Part shown: positions 1 to 11,290 of the stretch, piece by piece
How positions within the stretch are numbered: position 1 is the first letter of the stretch
Layout of the letters: each line of letters begins with the position of its first letter
From: Amborella trichopoda
Lineage: Eukaryota; Streptophyta; Magnoliopsida; Amborellales; Amborellaceae
Length of the DNA stretch: 64,000 nucleotides
Reading direction: 5' to 3'
Assembly: GCF_000471905.2 (NCBI RefSeq)
Contig: NW_006499691.1
Coordinates: forward strand, 327,590 to 391,589
Translations under genes and position numbers: made by a program
The notes under the pieces: model-generated
Databases searched by the model: none
Told to the model about the DNA's origin: nothing
What the model saw: only the letters and a program-made list of their open reading frames with translations

Positions 1-969
1 ACTCTTTGTTGTCTCTGACCAATGTCTTTATCATCATATCCGAGTACTCCTATCGGTATGGATTTTTTCTAGTTGCAGCAGCTGCTTACCCTTCTACAGC
101 TTGGACTGCCATGAAACCACTCTCCCTTCAAAAGTAAGCAGAAATCTCTATATTGATTTCACAGGGTCCAGTTCTCCAGCCTTGGCTTCATCTGTGTACC
201 CTTGTAACATAAGTTTTCCTTCCCCAAAGTTCAAACAAACTTTATATGTTTCTATGAGATATTTGAATATCCAATTGACTATTGTCAGTGTTTATTTCCA
301 AGATTAGTGATGAATCTGCTCTCTATGCTAACTGTATGTCGAATATCTGGCTTTGTGCACACTGTGACGTATATTAAACTTCCTACAGCTGACTCGTAGG
401 GAACATTTTGCATTTCTTCCCTTTTCTTTTTGTTTGGGCTCTGCCTGGTACTTAACTCCCATATTTTCTTATCTTTTTGGCAATTTTACCAAGTCATAGC
501 TGTGATTCTATCTCAACTCATAGGTGTGATTCTGACTCGTAGGGAACGTTTTGCATTTCTTCCCTCTTGTTTTTATTTGAAGGGCTCTTTTTGGTACTTA
601 ACTCCAGTAATTTCTTACCTTTTTGGCAATTTTACTAGGTCATAACTTTAAGAAAGGTAAAAAGCAATTTTGTGTTTATCAACCTAGGCTTCCTAGTTGC
701 TTTTTGGTCTATCTCGTTTAGTGTATAGGATATATTCTGATGTAGGGTATCTGGTAGAGGGTTTATGTCCCTTAGAGGATCTTCTTAGTTAAGTTATAGG
801 TGACACTTCTTGAATAGGCTGCTCCCCCTGTTCTACATCACTCGAAACTGGCATGTCAAACTCTTGGGATCCATCTTGTTGTTGCACTTTTCACAACGGA
901 CTTCATGTACCATGGTAGGAGGAACTATGACCGGTTTTGAATTATTAAAGATTCGTGACTTTTCTGAGT
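1..969. other. No recognisable gene; repeat-derived flank
   Basis: No coding similarity is visible on either strand. The copia relic to the right should continue here on the minus strand into reverse transcriptase, but I could not see RT motifs such as the YVDD box. The stretch contains a direct duplication, annotated separately. Confidence 0.5.
391..644 (+). repeat. Two-copy direct repeat of about 110 bp
   Basis: The sequence from 391 (beginning GACTCGTAGGGAAC) recurs at 534, and similarity runs for about 110 bases in each copy, ending near 501 and 644. Both copies share the run TTTTTGGCAATTTTAC and differ by scattered substitutions and a few indels. The spacing is 143 bases. No function is evident, and old replication slippage or unequal exchange would explain it. 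Confidence 0.8.
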
Positions 970-1905
970 TCTTCATGTCTTCAATGGTAAAATCTTCTTG
1001 AAAGACGCATCCCTACTCTTGATCACTTGCTTATTCTTAGGATCCTATAACATATAACTAATCTTATCATCTGAGTACCCTAAGAAAATGTATGGGAAGT
1101 GCTTTCTCATCCAACTTGGATTTTTGTTCCTTAGACACGTGCACCAATGCTTTGAATCCAAACTCCCTCAATTGTGTATACGAGATATATTTTTAAGTCT
1201 AAATACTCTCTTTGAGATTTCACCATCTGGATGAAATGACAGGGATCGATTTATTAGGTAGCACATTGTGAGGACTGCTTCACCCCAATACGGCTTTGGT
1301 AACTTGGCGGTGTATAACATACTCCTAACTCTTTCAATAATGGTGCAATTTATTCTGTTTGTTACACCATTATACTAGGGGTATGTGGCACTATCTTTTC
1401 ATGCCTTATGCCTCCCTTGGCACAGTAGCTTTTGAAAGCATTTGAAGTGTACTCCCCCATTGTTTGATCTGAAACACTCTAGTACCTTGCCTGTCTCTCT
1501 TTCCACAATAGCATGAAAACTTTGAAAGATTTCAAAAATCTTTTGATTTTGTTAAATACACCCACAACTTTCTTGAAACATCATCGATAAAGGTGATGAA
1601 GTATGATATGCAACCAAGAGACTTCACATCCATGCGACCACACATATCTGGATACACCAGATCTAGGATTTTTACATCTTTAGAGCTCTTATTGGAGAAA
1701 GAGACTCTATGTTGTTTGCCTAACAAAAAATGGTTACATGGAGTTAGAGATGCCCTCTTGACAATGTGAATAATATGTTTCTTTACTAAAATTTGCATTT
1801 CTTTTTCACTCATGTAGCTTAGTCGCCTTTGGCATAGGTCTAGTGAGGTTTCTTCCATTGCGGCATTAACTTCGCCATTAGAGACGTGCACTTGTATTCT
1901 ACAGA
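970..1905 (-). pseudogene. Ty1/copia integrase relic
   Basis: This is the integrase part of a Ty1/copia polyprotein, which inserts retrotransposon cDNA into the host chromosome. Read on the minus strand, 1891 to 1532 is open for 119 codons. It begins with the GAG-pre-integrase signature (RRLSYMSEKEMQIL) and leads into the integrase core with KQHRVSF, LDLVYPDMCG and SYFITFIDDVSRKLWVY. Lower down, around 1100 to 1010, the C-terminal copia box FLGYSDDKISYML is readable, followed by a TAG stop where the family has tryptophan, then DPKNKQVIKSRD. Between these blocks the frame is broken. It is contiguous with the protease and gag relics at higher coordinates, in the normal copia order. It is certainly decayed and no RT follows. 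Confidence 0.9.
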
Positions 1906-2129
1906 GTGAACAATACTTCTTGCCTTATATATTAAAAGAAATCCCTTCGTCAGCTTCTAATGTCCCTTATCGAATATTGAGTGGTATCCTTCATCATTTA
2001 AACACTCTCCCAAGTTAAGATTCAGACGGATATCTGATATGTGTCTGACATCTTTTAGCACAAACTACATCCTAGTATTAGTCTTGATGTGTACATCTCT
2101 CTTACCTACAATATTTTTGAAACCATTAT

Positions 2130-2260
2130 TCCCTATTTTTATAAAGTCAAAATCTCCCGCTCTTTAAGAAGCAAAATAACCTATGTTGGGTAACATGAAA
2201 CGATGCTCCTGTATCTACAAACTAATTTGAGTTGTATGAACTTAATACTATATTGATGCA
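2130..2260 (-). pseudogene. Ty1/copia aspartic protease relic
   Basis: On the minus strand the codons at 2215-2201 spell the retroviral-type aspartic protease motif Asp-Thr-Gly-Ala-Ser, followed by FHVTQHRLF. In copia elements this protease cuts the gag-pol polyprotein and lies between the gag zinc knuckle and the integrase, which is its position here. The frame continues as a recognisable spacer toward the GAG-pre-integrase motif (DIRLNLNLGE, then LNDEGYHSIF) but is crossed by stops. The catalytic triplet survives, but the enzyme cannot be made intact. Confidence 0.8.
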
Positions 2261-2339
2261 CCTGTCACCACAGTTTCCAACCACATCAATATCTGTAGTC
2301 ACTTCAGTGGTTTTCCTGCCATCATTATTGGCATTGTCC

Positions 2340-2870
2340 TCATTCCACTATTTCTTGAGCTTCCAACTCTATTCCTTGATGTGTCTTTCCTTGCCACAAT
2401 GAAAACATGAGATTCCCTTTCTCGTCTTCGATCTAGCTTTATCATTAGATCGATTTTGGTCCCCATTCCCAGACTTTCATCGATTTATGACAAGTTGTGA
2501 GTTCGATGAGTCGGAGGATCATCTTGTCTTCTCATTCAACAGGATGCTAGTGATCTGAATCATGATAACCACCCTATCAGGTGCTGAGTAACTCATGGAG
2601 ACTACCATAGTCTCTCAATTGTCTAGTAGTAATTTTCAGATCAAGAATGTATTATTTCCGATAGACTTTCTCTCATACAAGGCATGTAGCATATCCCACA
2701 ATGACTTAGCAGACGTCTCTGTCAACACAAAATATATTTTCTTCCAACTATTGCTGGATAGTTTTGAGAGCCTTTTGGTCTAGCTTCTTCCACTCTTTGT
2801 CTATTATACCTTCGGGCTTGTGTGCTACCCCTTCAATGAGTGTATACAAGTCCCTACAATATAGTAAATT
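2340..2870 (-). pseudogene. Ty1/copia gag relic with zinc knuckle
   Basis: Gag forms the retrotransposon particle and binds its RNA. The minus strand shows pieces of the copia gag (UBN2-type) domain, including LWDMLHALYERKSIGN near 2690-2650 and a leading PEGIIDKEWKKLD near 2815-2780. The CCHC zinc knuckle follows at 2408-2369: C-x2-C-x4-H is present (CFHCGKERH), but the last cysteine is replaced by serine and a stop codon precedes it. Several frameshifts and stops interrupt the domain. Together with the protease and integrase pieces this is one minus-strand copia element of about 1.9 kb. No LTR or primer site was found next to it. Confidence 0.85.
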
Positions 2871-3074
2871 GGTACTAAATCTACTTTATGGATAAGTTGG
2901 CTCCAAGAGTTGGTGATGTTGAGGAGAACGGGTACAATTACCTCAAAATCCTAGAGTCATCTTCTTAATTTATCAAGCCATGGTTGAAAGAACCTTCAAA
3001 AAGGTTGCTTGTACCACAAATGTAAACACAAGCATAGGAATTGGTAGCTGTTGACACCTCCCATGACACCTCAA

Positions 3075-3690
3075 AAAATGAGGCTATTGAGAAGATGAAT
3101 CTTACTATTATAGAATGTGCCGGGTGTATGTTATAGCACTAGTGGTTAGAGAAGTATTTCTTGGAGAAGCAGTTCAGACAACTTGTTTCTTAATTAATAA
3201 GCCACCCAATGTTGTATTTTATTAGAAGGCCCCAGAAGATGTTTGGGCGGATAAAAAGTTGATTATCCTTTAGTTCGTGTTTTTGGATATGTTGCATGTA
3301 CTAGATGACAACTATGTTAGAGATGAGATTAAAAAAAAGTGTTTTTCTTGGCTATGAAAATGGTACAAATCCTACTATTTGTAAGACTATTGTTGGTTGA
3401 GATATTGTTTTCTAAAAAAATTCTATGTAAAATTGTAAAGAAGAGCTAGATGAAAGAACTATTCAGAAAGAACGCAACAATGAGAACCATCGAGATTGTG
3501 ATTTAGTCCAACAACTTGCATTATCTAAGAGCTAGAAGATATTTACGTAATGTTGAATTAAGACGATCTGAAAGATCTAAAAGATGTGCTATGAGGCTTA
3601 AGGATTACGTCATATCTTATGCTTACCTAAAAGAGAAGGGTGAGCCAATTTCTTATTGTGAGACAAGTGGGGTTGATAAAGCCAATTAAT
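3075..3690 (+). pseudogene. Ty1/copia integrase fragment, opposite strand
   Basis: This is a second copia fragment, on the plus strand and head-to-head with the first. It begins at the conserved integrase stretch TPQKNEAIEKMN and continues through IIECAGCM, LEKYF and a degraded segment to FLGYENGT at about 3340-3365, then CKTIVG and DIVF. Further on, RRSERSKRC and YLKEKGEPISYCE resemble the linker between integrase and RT. It stops abruptly near 3690 before any RT motif. It carries at least four stops or frameshifts. Because it covers the integrase C-terminal half, which the minus-strand relic also covers, it must come from a different insertion or from an inverted duplication. Confidence 0.85.
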
Positions 3691-3829
3691 AGATAACATA
3701 ATCTTCCATCTTTGGCTCCTAGGTGATCAAATTATTCTCGTTGAGTGATATCATCCTACTCTTGGTAATAAAATCCATCTTTAATCCATACGCAATGTCT
3801 TTCACCAGTGGTCAGGCAAACCATATCAA

Positions 3830-4022
3830 ATTTTAGAGAGAGAAAGTACTTAAAACTTTTAAAAGGAGAAACTATCTCAAAATTTTTAGATAGAGAAACT
3901 ATCTCAAATTTTTAATTTTCGGGAGAGGAAATATCTTAAAATTTTAGAGAGAGAAACTATTTTAAATTTTTTAGAAAGAAATTAGCTCAAACTTTTTAGA
4001 GAGAGAAACTATCTCAAATTTA
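3830..4022 (+). repeat. Short minisatellite, about 26-bp period
   Basis: There are seven or so imperfect copies of GAGAAACTATCTCAAATTTT with small interruptions. The TTTTTAGAGAGAGAAA part is the same motif that builds the large array at 4920-6430 beyond the left TIR of the next element. Confidence 0.75.
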
Positions 4023-4406
4023 ATAAAAAGAATAACATTATAATAAATAATACAGTAAAAAATTTAACAAAAAATGTAAAAAAAAGAAAGCCATACAAAT
4101 GTTATGCATCCATGTTCCATACAGACCACTGAAACTTATTTTTATAAGAAATACATTTCTTGAAATACATTTCAAAAGAAATAAATTTTTTCTAGGAATT
4201 TTTTTTCCATAGATCCAAATAGCCTCTACATCTATCAAAAATATCAATTCCACCTATTCTGGTGGAATTAAGGTTGGATCTGAAACAACGCGGAAGTGTA
4301 TTTGTTGTGTTCAGGGCACTTCCAAACGGGGTAAATGCCTGGTCTCCATGGAAGCCAAACAGTGCCTCTAATAAGGTATGCGACTTTTTAACCAAGTCAT
4401 AAATTT
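4023..4406. other. AT-rich spacer, nothing recognised
   Basis: Only AT-rich sequence and short ORFs without family resemblance are visible. Confidence 0.4.
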
Positions 4407-4607
4407 GGGTACGTTTGGTTCGTATAAAAATGACTTCTTAAAAATTATTTTCTTAGAAAATTACTAATTTCTCAGTTTGGTTCGTCACAAAAGTAAGAAA
4501 TATTTTTACCTATGAAATTAATTTCCATAAAATGTGTCAAAAATCTAAGAAATTAGAATAATACCTACATAGGTATGATTCCAATTTCTTTCAAAATAAT
4601 CAAGAGT

Positions 4608-4815
4608 AGGGGTGTAAGTAAGGCTGCCAATGGGCCGGGCTAGCCCAAGGTTTGGCAAAGCCCGAAAATACTTTGGCCCTTCCCAGTAAAGCTCGGACCG
4701 AAAAATTGTACTGAAAATTGCACCTCACCCCGGAATATATACTATCAAAGCCCGGCCGGGCCCAACCCAACACGAAAAGAATATATTGGGTCTGGACCTG
4801 GCCTGGCCCATTAAG
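4608..4815. repeat. GGGCCGGGC-rich repeat fragment, possibly hAT-derived
   Basis: It begins AGGGGTGTAAGTAAGG and then GGGCCGGGC, with a reverse-oriented CCCGGCCGGGCCC block near 4757-4770. Ends beginning AGGGGTGT plus GGCCGGGC stretches are common in small plant hAT-like elements. The identification rests on general resemblance only, and no target duplication was found. Confidence 0.35.
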
Positions 4816-4919
4816 AAGTCCCGCCTTTTATTTAATTTTTTTTATTTAAGTCTTCAAACTTTTTTTGTTTGTAGTAAGCCAAAAATACTTTTTAGAAAAT
4901 TTAAAGAAAATATTGGGTT

Positions 4920-6430
4920 CCTAGAAAGAGATAATGAATTTTTAGATAGAGATGAAAGATCGGGTTTTTAGAGAGAGAATGAGATTGATTTCGAAAGAGA
5001 GAAAGAAAAATTGGGTTTCTAAAGAGAGAAAGAGATTGATTTCTAGAGAGAGAAAAAGAACTTGGATTTTTATAGAGAAAGGGATATTGAGTTTCTAGAG
5101 AGAGAGAGGGTTTTTAGATAGATAAAGAGACATTAAGTTTCTAAAGAGAGAATGAGTTTTAGAAAGAGAAAGGGAAATTGGGTTTCTAGAGAAAGAGAAT
5201 GGGTTTTAGAGAGAGCAAGAGAGATTGGGTTCTAGAGACAGAATGAGTTTTTAGAGAGAGATTGGTTTTTAGAGAGAGAATGGATTGTTAGAGAGAGAAA
5301 TAAAGATTGGATTTCAAGAGAGAGAGAATGTGTTTTTAGAGAGAATGATAGATTGGATTTTTAGAAAGAGAGAGAAAATGGGATTTAAGATAGACAAAGA
5401 GAGATTGAGTTTCTAGAGAGGGTGGGCTTTAAGAGAGAGAAAGAGAGATTGGATTTTTAGAGGAAAGATGATGGATTTTTAGAGAGAGATAATAGGCTTC
5501 TAGAAAGAGATAATATTTTTTAGAGAGAGAAAGAGAGAATGGGCTTTTAGAAGAGAAAGAGATATTGGGTTTATAGATAGAGAAAGAGAATGGGTTTTTA
5601 GAACGCGAAAGAGATATTGGATTTTTAGCGTGAGAGTAGGTTTTAGAGAGAGAAAGAGAGTGGGTTTAGAGAGAGATGGGTTTCTAGAGAGAGAGAATTG
5701 GTTTTTAAAGGTAGAGATTGGGTTTCTAGAGAGAGTGTGTTTTTAGAGAGAGAAATGGAGATTGGATTTCTTGTGCGAGAAAATAGGTTTTTAGAGAGAG
5801 AAAGAGAGATTGAGTTTATAGAGAGAGAATGAGTTTTTAGAGAGATTATTTTTCTAAAGAGAAAATAGGTTTTTAGAAAGAGAAAGAGAAAGAGAAATGG
5901 GTTTTTAGAGAGAGATTATTTTTTTAAAGAGAAAATAGGTTTTTAGAAAGAGAAAGAGAAATGGGTTTTTAGAGAGAATAAGTTTTTAGAGAGAGAGAGA
6001 AAATGGGTTTTTAGAAAGAGAAAGAGAGATTGGGTTTCTAGAGAATAAATTTTTAGAGAGAGAAAGAGAGAGGATGAGTTTTTAGAGAGATAAAGAGTGA
6101 TTGGATTTTTAGAGAAATAATTCGTTTTTAGAGAAATGGGGTTTTTAGAGAGAGAATAGCTTTTTAGAGAGAAAAATTGGGTTTTTAGAGAGAGAAAGAG
6201 AATGGGTTTTTATAAAGAGAAAGAGACGTTGGGTTTCTACGGATAGAGTGGGTTTTAGGAGAGAAAAAGATAATGAATTTTTAGAAAGGGCAAGAAATAA
6301 TGGGTTTCTAGATAGAGAGATTAGGTTTTCAAATAGATAAAGAGAGATTGGGTTTCTAAAAGGAGAGGATGGGTTTGAGAGAGAGATTGTATTTTGAAAG
6401 AGAGAAAGAGGGATTAGATTTCTAGAGAGA
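4920..6430 (+). repeat. GA-rich minisatellite of about 1.5 kb
   Basis: It has dozens of imperfect units of about 20-30 bases built on GGGTTTTTAGAGAGAG and GAAAGAGAGATT, with the alternative TTTCTAGAGAGAGAATG. Higher-order copies are visible, for example two near-identical stretches around 5865-5910 and 5930-5970. The plus strand is almost devoid of cytosine over 1.5 kb, so it is strongly purine-biased and could adopt triplex or H-DNA structures. It lies entirely inside the TIR element. Confidence 0.92.
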
Positions 6431-6610
6431 ATAGCTTACAGTCCAGATTCCAAGAAGGTAGATTGCCAAATAATTTACCAAACAAAAGAAAACAATTTCG
6501 TCTGAAATCTAGATAGTATTGCCAAACAAGAGAAAAGAAAACATGTGAATTATAAATCTAAAAAATCTATTTCCTACCAGAAAACTATTTCACGTGAACC
6601 AAACATGCCC

Positions 6611-7757
6611 TTTCTATCAAAAAGAACAAAAAAGAAAAGAAAAGAAAGAGAGGTATAAAAAAATAACATATCTGCTACTTGAAAGATCAAACGATAAGTA
6701 ATATTTTTTTATTTTTTTCCACACCAAATACTTTTCATTCTTTTGCATAAATTTTTAATCATTTTGGATAAAAAATGTCTTGAAATCGGTTTGCCATTGA
6801 ATCGAAATCAAACCTAAGCTGGTTTTATGCTTGTATGCCGCCATTTTTATCGTAGATTCCTTAAAGCTTTTTTTTAACCTGTGTTTCGGACCCTTGGGGG
6901 ATAAAATTATTATTTTTAGTTTTAAAATTTATTTATTTGTATAGATTAATCATCTCAATGTTAAAGATTTATGTTCTCTAAAATTTAGAATTAAATTTTG
7001 TTTCAAAAATAAATTTAGTAAGGGGCCCGCATGATAACCGCTTCCTTCGTTAAATACTGAGAAGACGGTTACATGTAATTATATAGAAAAATTCAGGAGT
7101 GGGAACAAACTCAATGAGCATTATTCACAAACTACCTTGATTTGGATATGGAGATTTTCTATCTGTACACGACATTCTCTAAACCGTCCCACCACTTTAA
7201 CCTAACTCAACTTTCTCATATTCTACATCACTCTCTAAACCAACCCATGACTTTAAAACTGACTAAACCCATTCCTTATATCTGACTACTAAAACACCCT
7301 TATGTTATAATAAAAGTTACACTATTGGTATGTTTTAAAATTTTCATCACATAGTCTATTTACATGTGTTACTTAAAAAGAAATTTCAGTGCAAAAGATT
7401 TCCTACTTCCGTGGGAGTATACTATCAATTTACTCCCTCAGGCAAAATACGTGCTACAGATACTTTTTAGATATCGAATTTATGGACATAATCTCTACAA
7501 CCTATAGAATAATCTCAGTCATAAAAGTTTAATGGGTAAACTCTCTACGTACTAGAAAAAACTAATAACTCGAGATTGAATAGAGACAGTCCAAGTTTTG
7601 AAGGGCTGAATCTAAGTTTCATAAAACTCAAAATTTAAAATTTTCTTTTAAAAATAATAAATCTAGTAATTTTTATATCGTCCCCAATTTTTTACACTAA
7701 ACAAACATCAACCTAGCAAGGTGTTTTGACTAAGGGAGTAGATGCGCAATATGCTCC
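6611..7757. other. Intergenic AT-rich DNA, nothing recognised
   Basis: There is no coding similarity and no clear tandem structure. The block is AT-rich with scattered homopolymers. Confidence 0.5.
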
Positions 7758-8216
7758 TGTTGGAGCCCAGTATATGCACTCTTTTTCAACAAAAATAAAT
7801 CAAAACAAAACAAAATAAATTAAGGATTTACACTTGTTGCCACAAATACAATCACCTTTATTTATTATACACAAAAATACAATAATAAATAAAGTAAAAA
7901 CAATATCAAGAAGTATAGGAAGTGGTTACCCCAATAGAGTGCCTCAGATAACCACCTAAAAACTTTACACGCCAATCTAGATCGCTTGATCAAGTGCACT
8001 TCAATCTAGGTCATTTCTATAATCACCTAGAAACGGGAAGCAAAAGATGGCAAGAATCTCAACTAGGGTTAGAAAGCAAGAGAGAATTACTTAGAAAATT
8101 TGTCTCAAGGGTGAGAGCAGACTCATATTGTATCGGTGTCAGTAAAATCTCTTATCCCCTTATTTGTATTTCTAGTTTCTTGTTTGGTTATTTTGTTTCC
8201 CCTTTGTCCTACCTCA
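7758..8216 (+). mobile_element. Candidate retrotransposon LTR
   Basis: The segment begins TGTTGGAGCCC and ends CCTCA immediately before a tRNA-Met-type primer binding site, fitting the TG...CA rule for LTR ends. Its length of 459 bases is typical of a copia LTR. No second copy was found in the window, so the boundaries rest on the primer site and the terminal dinucleotides only. Confidence 0.45.
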
Positions 8217-8217
8217 A

Positions 8218-8230
8218 TTGGTATAAGAGC
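8218..8230 (+). other. Primer binding site, initiator tRNA-Met type
   Basis: TTGGTATAAGAGC differs by one base from the common plant LTR-retrotransposon primer site TTGGTATCAGAGC, which pairs with the 3' end of initiator methionine tRNA. It lies one base after the CA end of the candidate LTR. Confidence 0.65.
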
Positions 8231-8244
8231 ATAAAAGATCTATC

Positions 8245-8560
8245 CATCATCATGGCACCAAACTCGACTCACAATCGAGGATATTTTGCTACAAATCAAG
8301 GAAGGTGTAAAATAACAAATGCAAGAGAATATAAGTGAAGTTATGAAATATATTTGAGTCTAGACCTACGGATTTCGATGAGAGGTCAGTGGAATTCGAC
8401 GAGATATCAGTAAAATAAATCAATGGTTGCAATGATTAGAAAATACTGTTCATCAAAAAGAAATTGGTCATAATCTAGTAGATCTTTCTCCAAATCTCAA
8501 CCTTTGAGATCAAATAAAGAAGAAACCAGGACATCTTCAATACCATAAAGAGGTAAACCT
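8245..8560 (+). pseudogene. Possible retrotransposon gag start, decayed
   Basis: Shortly after the primer site the plus strand reads RLTIEDILLQIKEGVK, a stop, then QMQENISEVMKYI. This amphipathic N-terminus fits what one expects at the beginning of a gag protein in this position. The resemblance is to general style only, and no zinc knuckle or pol domain follows before the sequence becomes unrecognisable. A different start (ATG at 8252, MAPNSTHNRG) is open for 29 codons in another frame. Confidence 0.3.
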
Positions 8561-9900
8561 TGACAACAACCCAAAGTACTGTAAAATTTGATAATCAATT
8601 ATGAAGAAGATGCACTAGTTGTTGGGTGTGTGTGGCCATTAAAAGCCTTATGAGTGCTTGTAACTGACCTTTTAATATAATGAAACATGAACTCAATAGG
8701 AACGTGGGACTGTGTAGACCCTACTAAGCAAACGATGTTTGCTAATATTGTTCTGAGATTGACGTGCTAAGCTAGCAGGTTGGGAAAAAACCCATGTTAC
8801 CTAGGCATAGAGATTAAACCGATAAGGATTATAATGAGTCATTTTTTGATAAGGTTTGAGTATGCCCAGATGAGTGAGCTGAGGGATTGTGTGGCCTTTA
8901 TGTGTGATGGTGGCCTTCAGAGATAGGGACCAAAGCCTAATTCGCATACTATCATACGACATGCATATATGATAGCTCTTTCGGCAAGGCTGGCCGCTTT
9001 TCAGGGTGAAGCTTGTACATGTGTAAAAGATTATCCCTATGCATCATAGAGTTGTGGTTTGCATCAGGTCTAGGTGACCTTGATACATCTCTAGGGGAGA
9101 ACATGAAATCCATAGATTGGGATTATGACCTCTTGTCTATTGGCTAGACTTTGGTGACTCACTAATAAGCCATTACATGGATTGTGGGTCATAGACAACA
9201 CTGTGTCAGTTTATGAAAGCAAGTGTAAACCGTAGTCCACAGTAGAAGGTAGAGTGCGTTAGTGCTTATTTATTTATTTTTAGACCATATGGATCATTTT
9301 TCCATTAAAATTATTTAATTATGCTTATTTTTATGTTATATTATTGTTTAGAATTGTTATTTGAATTTTTCTGGATCTCTAGATATTTTATTTATAAAAT
9401 TTAAATTTTATAACAACAAAAATATTGATTTTACATTGATTTGAATATTCAAATGGATTTAATAAATTCTAAAAATATTTATTTGAATTTAACATTATTT
9501 TAAATTGCATGGGTACCCATTTGTGCATATGGGCTCACTATGGCAAGTTTATGGGGCCCATGAGATGCCATCATGGGTGGCACGCCTTACCACTTAGATC
9601 TTTCCATTTATTGTGATCAAGTTATTTGGTTTGAAGACCAAGATATTAAGTGTTTTGGAAAGATTGGATCTTTGAGGAAGTTTTGAAACATAACAAGGAA
9701 TATGTGAAGAGGCTTGTGCATGAGTATCAAAAGCACAACATTTTAATTGATATTTCTTTATTTATTTCAATTGATGGAAAATAGTTTAAGAAATGGCAGA
9801 TAAATGTTCTAGCACATTAATCTTGATATCCTATTTATGAATTGAAAGACTCATATCTCTCACCCCACAAGTTACGTAAGATCAATAGTGCATATTCAAT
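8561..9900. other. Unrecognised repeat-derived sequence
   Basis: No domain is recognisable on either strand. The part from 9250 to 9520 is very AT-rich. The position between a candidate 5' LTR and another promoter-like block suggests decayed retrotransposon interior or LTR sequence, but the sequence itself does not prove this. Confidence 0.4.
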
Positions 9901-9952
9901 CTTACAAGAAGAGGCAAGTCATGGAAAACCCTAAGAAACCCTAAAACCCCTT

Positions 9953-9967
9953 GAAGCACTATAAAGG
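9953..9967 (+). promoter_or_regulatory. TATA-like box of a probable LTR promoter
   Basis: GCACTATAAAGGGGG is followed by a CT-rich stretch (10000-10110) of the kind found just downstream of plant LTR transcription starts. No flanking LTR pair was found. Confidence 0.35.
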
Positions 9968-10594
9968 GGGTGGCCCCTACCCACATTCTCTACACCATAT
10001 CTCTTTTCTCTCTCATAAGACTTACATAGGGCGCACGCCCCACATAGTATCTCTCTCTCCCCATATAGAAACTCTCTATCTCTCTCTCTCTTATAGCAAC
10101 TCTCTCTCTGATGGTAAGCAAAAGGTACACACCCCACTCATGGTTGTTTCGAACTCTCTCTCCCATCTTGTTGTACTATGGTCTAAAGGGTTAAGGGTGT
10201 AGTAAGGAGATGCTATCTCTCTCAACTAGGTTATCAAAGAGTTCTGTCTAAGTTTGAGATTTTAAGTGAAAAGAGTTCTTGTTCTATTGGAGAGTTTGGT
10301 CCTAAAAGGCTTTCTCCCATGTTTGAGATTGAAGGTTGACCATTGATCCCGCGTCATCGGAAGGTGGTGACTTGGTGTATGATGCAAGAAGTCCGGTTGA
10401 GGTAATCTTCGACACTCTCTTTATTGTTTTTTCTATATTTACTTCTTGTTCCTTTTATTATTCCCAAGCATAGTTTGCATTTTTCTTTGATTATTAAAAG
10501 AAAGGTTTTGAGTGGCATCAAGTTTTAAGATATTATATTTTTTTCTTTTATTTATTTTGAGTTGATTTATTATAAAGGGATTACTTGTGAGTGA

Positions 10595-10650
10595 TGTAAG
10601 CCATAAAGAAAAAGAAAAAGAAAAAGAATAAAAAAGAAGAATAAAAGAAT
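10595..10650 (+). repeat. A-rich simple repeat (AAAGAA)n
   Basis: Repeated AAAGAA units are followed by ATAAAAGAA. It is low-complexity sequence only. Confidence 0.8.
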
Positions 10651-11081
10651 ATATATTCTAGCTAGATCACATAAAGTCCTTCTTTCACTAGTTGCAGTAT
10701 GAATGGATACACGAAGCTCAAGATTGAACTTATCCCAACCCTAGGAGAATGATGAAAATAGGTCTTTTATTTTCGTATTCTTTTTATTTTTATTTTGTTG
10801 GGAAATTGAAATTTAAGTTTAGGGCTATTTGGGTTTTTAGTTTTCTTTTGAGGTATTTGAGTCTTTCTTATGATAGAAATTGAAAGGTAGAATTAGAACT
10901 TTTTTAAAGATGAAGGGCTAGAATTTAATATCAATTAGAGTGTAAGGATCGAGATTGTTCTGGCATGGTGAAGTGTGCGACTGTAAAAGGACAACAATGC
11001 GCAACAATGAGGTGTCGCCGTGCGCGGCAGCAAGAAGCAGAAGAAGAGAGAGCTAGCGTGGCGGTAAGAGATCGACAAAGA

Positions 11082-11290
11082 GAAGAAGACAGCCGTCGTG
11101 CGTGTAAGTTTTACAGTTGTGCGTGAAGAAGGTAGCCGCCGTGCACGAAGATGATAGCCACCGTGCATGTAAGCTTTACTGCTGTGCGATAAGAAGATAG
11201 TCATCGTGCATGTAAGCGTTACTGCCATAAGTGAAGAAGATAGCCACGGTATGTGTAAGTTTTATTGTCGTGCGTGAAGAACGCAGCCGC
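11082..11290 (+). repeat. Tandem repeat of about 43 bp, GC-rich
   Basis: There are five imperfect units beginning GAAGAAG.TAGCCGCCGTGC and containing GTGTAAGTTTTACTG. They vary from about 41 to 60 bases through internal duplication. The array lies 130 bases upstream of the TATA-like box at 11422 and is probably in the U3 part of the Tekay-type LTR. Confidence 0.8.

Larger units (their letters stand above)
4407..6610. mobile_element. Non-autonomous TIR DNA transposon carrying a minisatellite
   Basis: The left end reads GGGTACGTTTGGTTCG (4407-4422). The reverse complement of the right end reads GGGCATGTTTGGTTCA (6610-6595), so 13 of 16 positions agree. GGGC/T...GTTTGGTTC ends are typical of plant PIF/Harbinger (Tourist-like) elements, which duplicate TWA. 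Here TTT flanks both ends, which is only suggestive. No transposase is present. Inside are a GGGCCGGGC-rich fragment and a very large GA-rich minisatellite. I am confident of the paired ends, but less so of the superfamily. Confidence 0.65.

Noticed and set aside
4920..6430. Regularly spaced repeats that might suggest a CRISPR array
   Set aside because: Units are contiguous, GA-rich and degenerate without unique spacers, and the context is a plant transposon.
4404..6613. TTT on both sides of the TIR element as a target duplication
   Set aside because: Three identical T bases in AT-rich DNA are expected by chance and do not match the TWA rule, so it is not counted as evidence.
10935..11228. 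97-codon minus-strand ORF
   Set aside because: It lies over the 43-bp tandem repeat and has no recognisable motif.
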